DNA of 64,000 bases from Symbiodinium natans (taxonomy: Eukaryota; Sar; Dinophyceae; Suessiales; Symbiodiniaceae): NCBI GenBank assembly GCA_905221605.1, contig CAJNDS010000096.1:139501-203500 (forward strand), given 5' to 3'. A program made the translations under genes and the position numbers. Below, one piece after another: positions 60,959 through 64,000 of this stretch. Numbering within the stretch: the stretch's first letter is position 1; each line of letters opens with the position of its first letter. Under the pieces are notes generated by a model. The model was not told the origin of the DNA. It saw only the letters and a list, made by a program, of their open reading frames with translations, and did not search any database.

Positions 60959-60979
60959 CTGGTTGGGCGAGCTTGAGTT

Positions 60980-61217
60980 GTGGGGTTTAGGGTTTAGGGT
61001 GTAGGGTTTAGGGTGTAGGGTTTAGGGTTTAGGGTTTAGGGTTTAGGGTTTAGGGTTTAGGGTTTAGGGTTTAGGGTTTAGGGTTTAGGGTTTAGGGTTT
61101 AGGGTTTAGGGTTTAGGGTTTAGGTTAGGGTTTAGGGTTTAGGGTTTAGGGTTTAGGGTTTAGGGTTTAGGGTTTAGGGTTTAGGGTTTAGGGTTTAGGG
61201 TTTAGGGTTTAGGGTTT
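60980..61217. repeat. TTTAGGG array, about 34 units
   Basis: Long clean tract just beyond dynein exon 1, with gtgtaggg variants at its start and a TTAGGG slip at about 61,123. It separates the dynein exons from the transposase-like gene. Confidence 0.97.
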
Positions 61218-61342
61218 AGCCTGGCGGGTCCACAAGAGACCCGCGCAAAACTGTGGCCCCAGCAGCAAACCTCAGGGTGTGGACTTAGGTCGGAGCTGTT
61301 AGTTTGCAGACTTGGCGTCTTTCCACCCCCGCACGCACGTCC

Positions 61343-61999
61343 TCAGCACCAGTCCTGGTGAGCAAAATGCTTCTCGCATAAGAACTTTCCCAGCAGCCGC
61401 ATCAGTGAAAGCATGTTGCCTTCGTGATGATACCGCAAAACGAACTGGAAGACATAACTCATTAGCTCGGGATTCGCCTGAGGCGGCGAGCCTGCCACCG
61501 ATTTGGCCAGCATGGCGGGCATGCATTCCTGGAGCTGTTTCCAGAAATTATCTATGGAGCCCGAATGTGCTTGTATGGCAGGTTTCCTGCGCCTTCGGAA
61601 CATCTTTCGCCACACCCCGGCACCGTGGGAAACGTGGTAATGTGGCACACCTAGTGAGTCGGCGACGGAGGGGTAAACCCGAGCCCCGTCGGAAACGAGA
61701 GCGTCGCACTTGGCAGTGTTGATGCTTTGCATGCCACCGCACGCACGCACTCGCACCAAGTCTTCCACGGGGGAAGCAGCTCGAAGAGAGGTGTTGGCCA
61801 AGGACAGCGGAAACACGTGTACACGAAGTCCGTTGCCGGCGTCATCCGGTCTCTGTGCCAAGCCGAAGATTTGAACGTGGTATCTGCGCTGGCCACGCGC
61901 AAAACTCCCCAGGGATGTTGCGTCCACTTCGACTATTCCCGTGAGTGACCTCTTTTTCTGCTGAGACCGAGCACAGTCTGCTTCCACGCAGCGCATCTC
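61343..61999 (-). CDS. Transposase-like gene, catalytic-domain exon (IS1595/Merlin-like)
   Basis: Open frame ending with a stop at 61,343. Counting from 62,011, Asp30 in GIVEVDATSL, Asp108 in LVSDGARVYPSV and Asp154 in HSGSIDNFWKQL sit where the ISXO2/IS1595 and Merlin transposases have their DD(E) residues; HVSH before the third site and FVLRYHHEGN after it also fit that fold. The third acidic residue is Asp rather than Glu (the family usually has N-x-IE-x-FW), so activity is uncertain. The acceptor at 61,999 is CATCAG|G. Probably the last exon of the gene whose upstream parts are at 62.1-63.9 kb. Domesticated or decaying transposase are both possible. Confidence 0.6.
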   Translation of the reverse strand, partial: EMRCVEADCARSQQKKRSLTGIVEVDATSLGSFARGQRRYHVQIFGLAQRPDDAGNGLRVHVFPLSLANTSLRAASPVEDLVRVRACGGMQSINTAKCDALVSDGARVYPSVADSLGVPHYHVSHGAGVWRKMFRRRRKPAIQAHSGSIDNFWKQLQECMPAMLAKSVAGSPPQANPELMSYVFQFVLRYHHEGNMLSLMRLLGKFLCEKHFAHQDWC

Positions 62000-62113
62000 C
62001 TGATGGTGCAAGTTTAAAAGAGTTTGGGTTTTGGGCTTAAGATTGTAGGGTTCAGGGTTTAGGGTTTAAGGTTGAGGGGTTAAGGCATTAGGGTTAGGGT
62101 TTCGGGAGATTAC

Positions 62114-62920
62114 GGGGATGAGCAAGTCTTGCGGGGTATCCGAAAAGAAGTTCGCAAACCCGACACTCCTGCAGGATCTTCCGAGTGAGCTTGGAACTGT
62201 TTGCCCACTTGCAACCCAGGCTTTTGCAAAGTGTGTGGTAAGCAGGCGCCCGTCCATGTCGCTCAGGATGAATGGAGTAAAAGGTCTGCAGGATCAGGAG
62301 AAGCTGCTGCAGATTCAGTCCGCGGTAAGTGCCCTTCAAGAACGTGAACTGCAAGCAGGACCACCACCTGTGACAAGCTCGGGCTCGGCAACGAAAAAAG
62401 GCTGTTGTGCCAAGACTGTTGGTGCAGCGCTCCGTGAGAGCCGACATCTTCGAGAGACACGCTGGACACTTCTTGGGTTTCTTTGCCCATCCCAATGAGC
62501 AAAGCTTCTGAAAGGCAAGCCTCTCCTTCTGAAAATTGCCACTGTCCAATTCCCGCAACTGGTCAGTGCAGCTCTGCAGATATTTGGCTTGTCTTCGTAC
62601 ACGTCGACATTCTTGCCGCTGAACTCTGGCTTTGTTGAGTTTCTTGGCACTGGCTTTCTGTCGTTGTCGCTTGGTCTTGTTCTGAATATTGGTCCCGATG
62701 AGCTTGGCGCGTCTCTTTCCGTTGCCATGAATGCCGTCCATGCCCTGAACATTGCAGCCTTGGTTCCCTTGAGAAGCATCTTTGACAAAGCTGCTGATCG
62801 CTTTGCTAGCGTGTCTTCGCTTGATCAAAGAAAGCATCTGAGCAGCAAGCTGAGAGCAGGATTCCACTCTGTGACCGCCATGGCCGCAGTGCGAGCATAC
62901 TCTTTTGCCTCCGCCCCCCC
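62114..62920 (-). CDS. Transposase-like gene, zinc-binding middle exon
   Basis: The frame encodes, just after a GTGAG|G acceptor, a CCHC zinc knuckle CSHCGHGGHRVESC (C-x2-C-x4-H-x4-C). Then comes a Lys/Arg-rich helical stretch, then KKCPACLSKM with CRARACHRW 30 residues later (a C2C2 zinc ribbon of the kind found at the N terminus of IS1595/Merlin transposases) and a helical segment GTYRGLNLQQLLLILQTFYS. The 3' junction is tentative: the GT donor chosen here gives phase 1 while the next exon seems to start in phase 0. A short telomere-like intron (62,000-62,113) follows. Confidence 0.58.
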
Positions 62921-63121
62921 CTCACGGGCGTTGGCATCCTAAGAACTAAGAAGCCGCAAGGCTATGGCACAGATATTTGAGGGTTTAAGGTCGAGGATTC
63001 TGGGGTGAAAGTTAAGGGTTTAAGGTTCAGGGTTTTCACAAGAGCGTTTAGAATGTGTAATCGCACGACATGTGGGAGCGTCTTTATGCAAGCCAGCAAA
63101 GCGAAGCCCCACGCTGTGCTG

Positions 63122-63886
63122 CTAATCCCCACTGCCAGTTGCGTTTCGCAAAATGGCAGACCTAATGTCTTTGTAACAATCCTGAGTCCATTTCGGCATG
63201 TCCTGCAGGCGCTCACGTGGACATGGAACACTGTGAAAGCAGGTGCGACGCCCCGATGCATCCTTGACCCAGAACTTCTGGCAAACGAAGTGGCAGCGGC
63301 CTCCGTGTCGGCCAGATTGGTACACATAGGGTTGCCGGGCAACTCTATGATGAGGGCACACGCCGTACTTGAAGAACCGCTTGCCTATTTTGCAAGACTC
63401 CTGAGCAGGCGAAGAAGGAGCCACAACGGAAGTGAGCACAGCTGACAGTGGCGTGGTCTGCGGGGCATTGTTCTGACGGTCCACAGGCTGCATCGCTTGC
63501 ACTGGAGAGCAGACCTCTTCTGTGTCCGAAATCTCCACATGTGCAGAGGGTATCTCCTCGTCGTCGGACAAGTCAAGCACGCCATCGGTTTTGTCTAGAG
63601 GAAGCAGACGCACTCGCAAAATGGAGCTGTGATCCTCTGTCCATGTCAACTCAGCTCCAGAAAGACTGGTCCACGTTTCTGCTGCTGCTTGACAGTCAAA
63701 CTCAGACCAGCCGCATCTGCCTGCGAGAGTCAGAACTTCTGCCCAAGGAAGCCAGGCCCCTACTGGGGCCATGGAGTGAACCCCAACCCGCCAGCTGTCG
63801 CATCGCTGATTTATGAGAGCACGCCGATCCATTGCGGCAAGGATGCAAGTGTGACAGCAAAGCTCACAGACCAAACTTGTAAACAT
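63122..63886 (-). CDS. Transposase-like gene, upstream exon with Cys/His cluster
   Basis: Open frame of 254 codons, ATG at 63,886 (the true start may lie upstream). An acidic central part (DLSDDEEIPSAHVEISDTEE) is followed by YGVCPHHRVARQ, GGRCHFVCQKFW and TCFHSVPC, a Cys/His pattern that could bind zinc, and then an Arg-rich end. The intron below (62,921-63,121) has TTTAAGG-like repeats. I link it to the transposase exons only by strand, order and spacing. Confidence 0.45.
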   Translation of the reverse strand: MFTSLVCELCCHTCILAAMDRRALINQRCDSWRVGVHSMAPVGAWLPWAEVLTLAGRCGWSEFDCQAAAETWTSLSGAELTWTEDHSSILRVRLLPLDKTDGVLDLSDDEEIPSAHVEISDTEEVCSPVQAMQPVDRQNNAPQTTPLSAVLTSVVAPSSPAQESCKIGKRFFKYGVCPHHRVARQPYVYQSGRHGGRCHFVCQKFWVKDASGRRTCFHSVPCPRERLQDMPKWTQDCYKDIRSAILRNATGSGD

Positions 63887-64000
63887 CCCGTGTCTTTTGG
63901 AAGCAGGAAGGCTTGTCTTCTATCAAGTACTGGGAGCATGAGCTATTACGACATGAGAAGTGTTTCAGGCGAGGAGACATGTTATGTGGACTCAGGCCTG
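63887..64000. other. Right edge, unassigned
   Basis: Low-copy sequence without telomeric repeats; the open frame context may continue upstream beyond the window, but I see nothing to call. Confidence 0.3.

Noticed and set aside
61219-61245. Hairpin gcgggtc-cacaaga-gacccgc as a transcription terminator
   Set aside because: Stem-loop terminators of this type are bacterial; in this eukaryotic context I have no basis for a function.
1-64000. True chromosome end
   Set aside because: Telomeric heptamers are in both orientations and interleaved with ordered dynein exons throughout, so this is interstitial DNA, not a telomere.
1-64000. CRISPR array, rRNA or tRNA genes
   Set aside because: Repeats are contiguous or irregularly spaced without constant spacers, and I saw no rRNA or tRNA hallmark.

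Overview
The window looks like nuclear DNA of a dinoflagellate (a Symbiodinium-like alga is a reasonable guess). It is densely sprinkled with plant/dinoflagellate-type telomeric heptamers (TTTAGGG/CCCTAAA, both orientations). The exons I could align use GT, GC and GA donors with acceptors nearly always AG followed by G, a pattern known from dinoflagellates. There is no prokaryote-style gene packing, and the long open frames inside repeats are artefacts.

The main content is one very large minus-strand gene from about 60,958 down to 1,971. I traced 65 tiny exons (about 22-77 bp, some 3.2 kb of coding sequence in 59 kb) that read in order and almost everywhere in phase as an axonemal dynein heavy chain, closest to the outer-arm gamma type (DNAH5/DNAH8/ODA2-like). 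The tail and linker lie at 61-20 kb, AAA1 (P-loop at 16.4 kb, Walker B at 14.1 kb) at about 19-4 kb, and the start of AAA2 at 2.9-2.0 kb. Neither end of the gene is in the window. Its introns consist largely of telomere-like arrays, minisatellites, poly-G/C runs and small inverted-repeat elements.

Other items: a 573-bp satellite at 1-1,640; a 21-bp minisatellite in alternating orientation at 3.95-4.57 kb; a microsatellite at 22.7-23.15 kb; two minisatellites at 25.1-26.4 kb; a nested fold-back element of 3.4 kb (39,587-42,997) inside a dynein intron; an intronless ubiquitin-like/RCC1-like repeat gene (45,651-47,072) nested on the same strand in another dynein intron; and a minus-strand transposase-like gene (IS1595/Merlin-like core plus a CCHC zinc knuckle) at 61.3-63.9 kb.

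The most interesting signal is how telomeric repeats relate to introns. In three introns a telomeric block is bracketed by direct copies of the exon-donor edge, as if the block had been inserted with a target duplication. In one small inverted-repeat element, heptamers appear to have expanded from a single CCCTAAA already present in a sister copy. All assignments come from reading by eye; no alignment or search was run.
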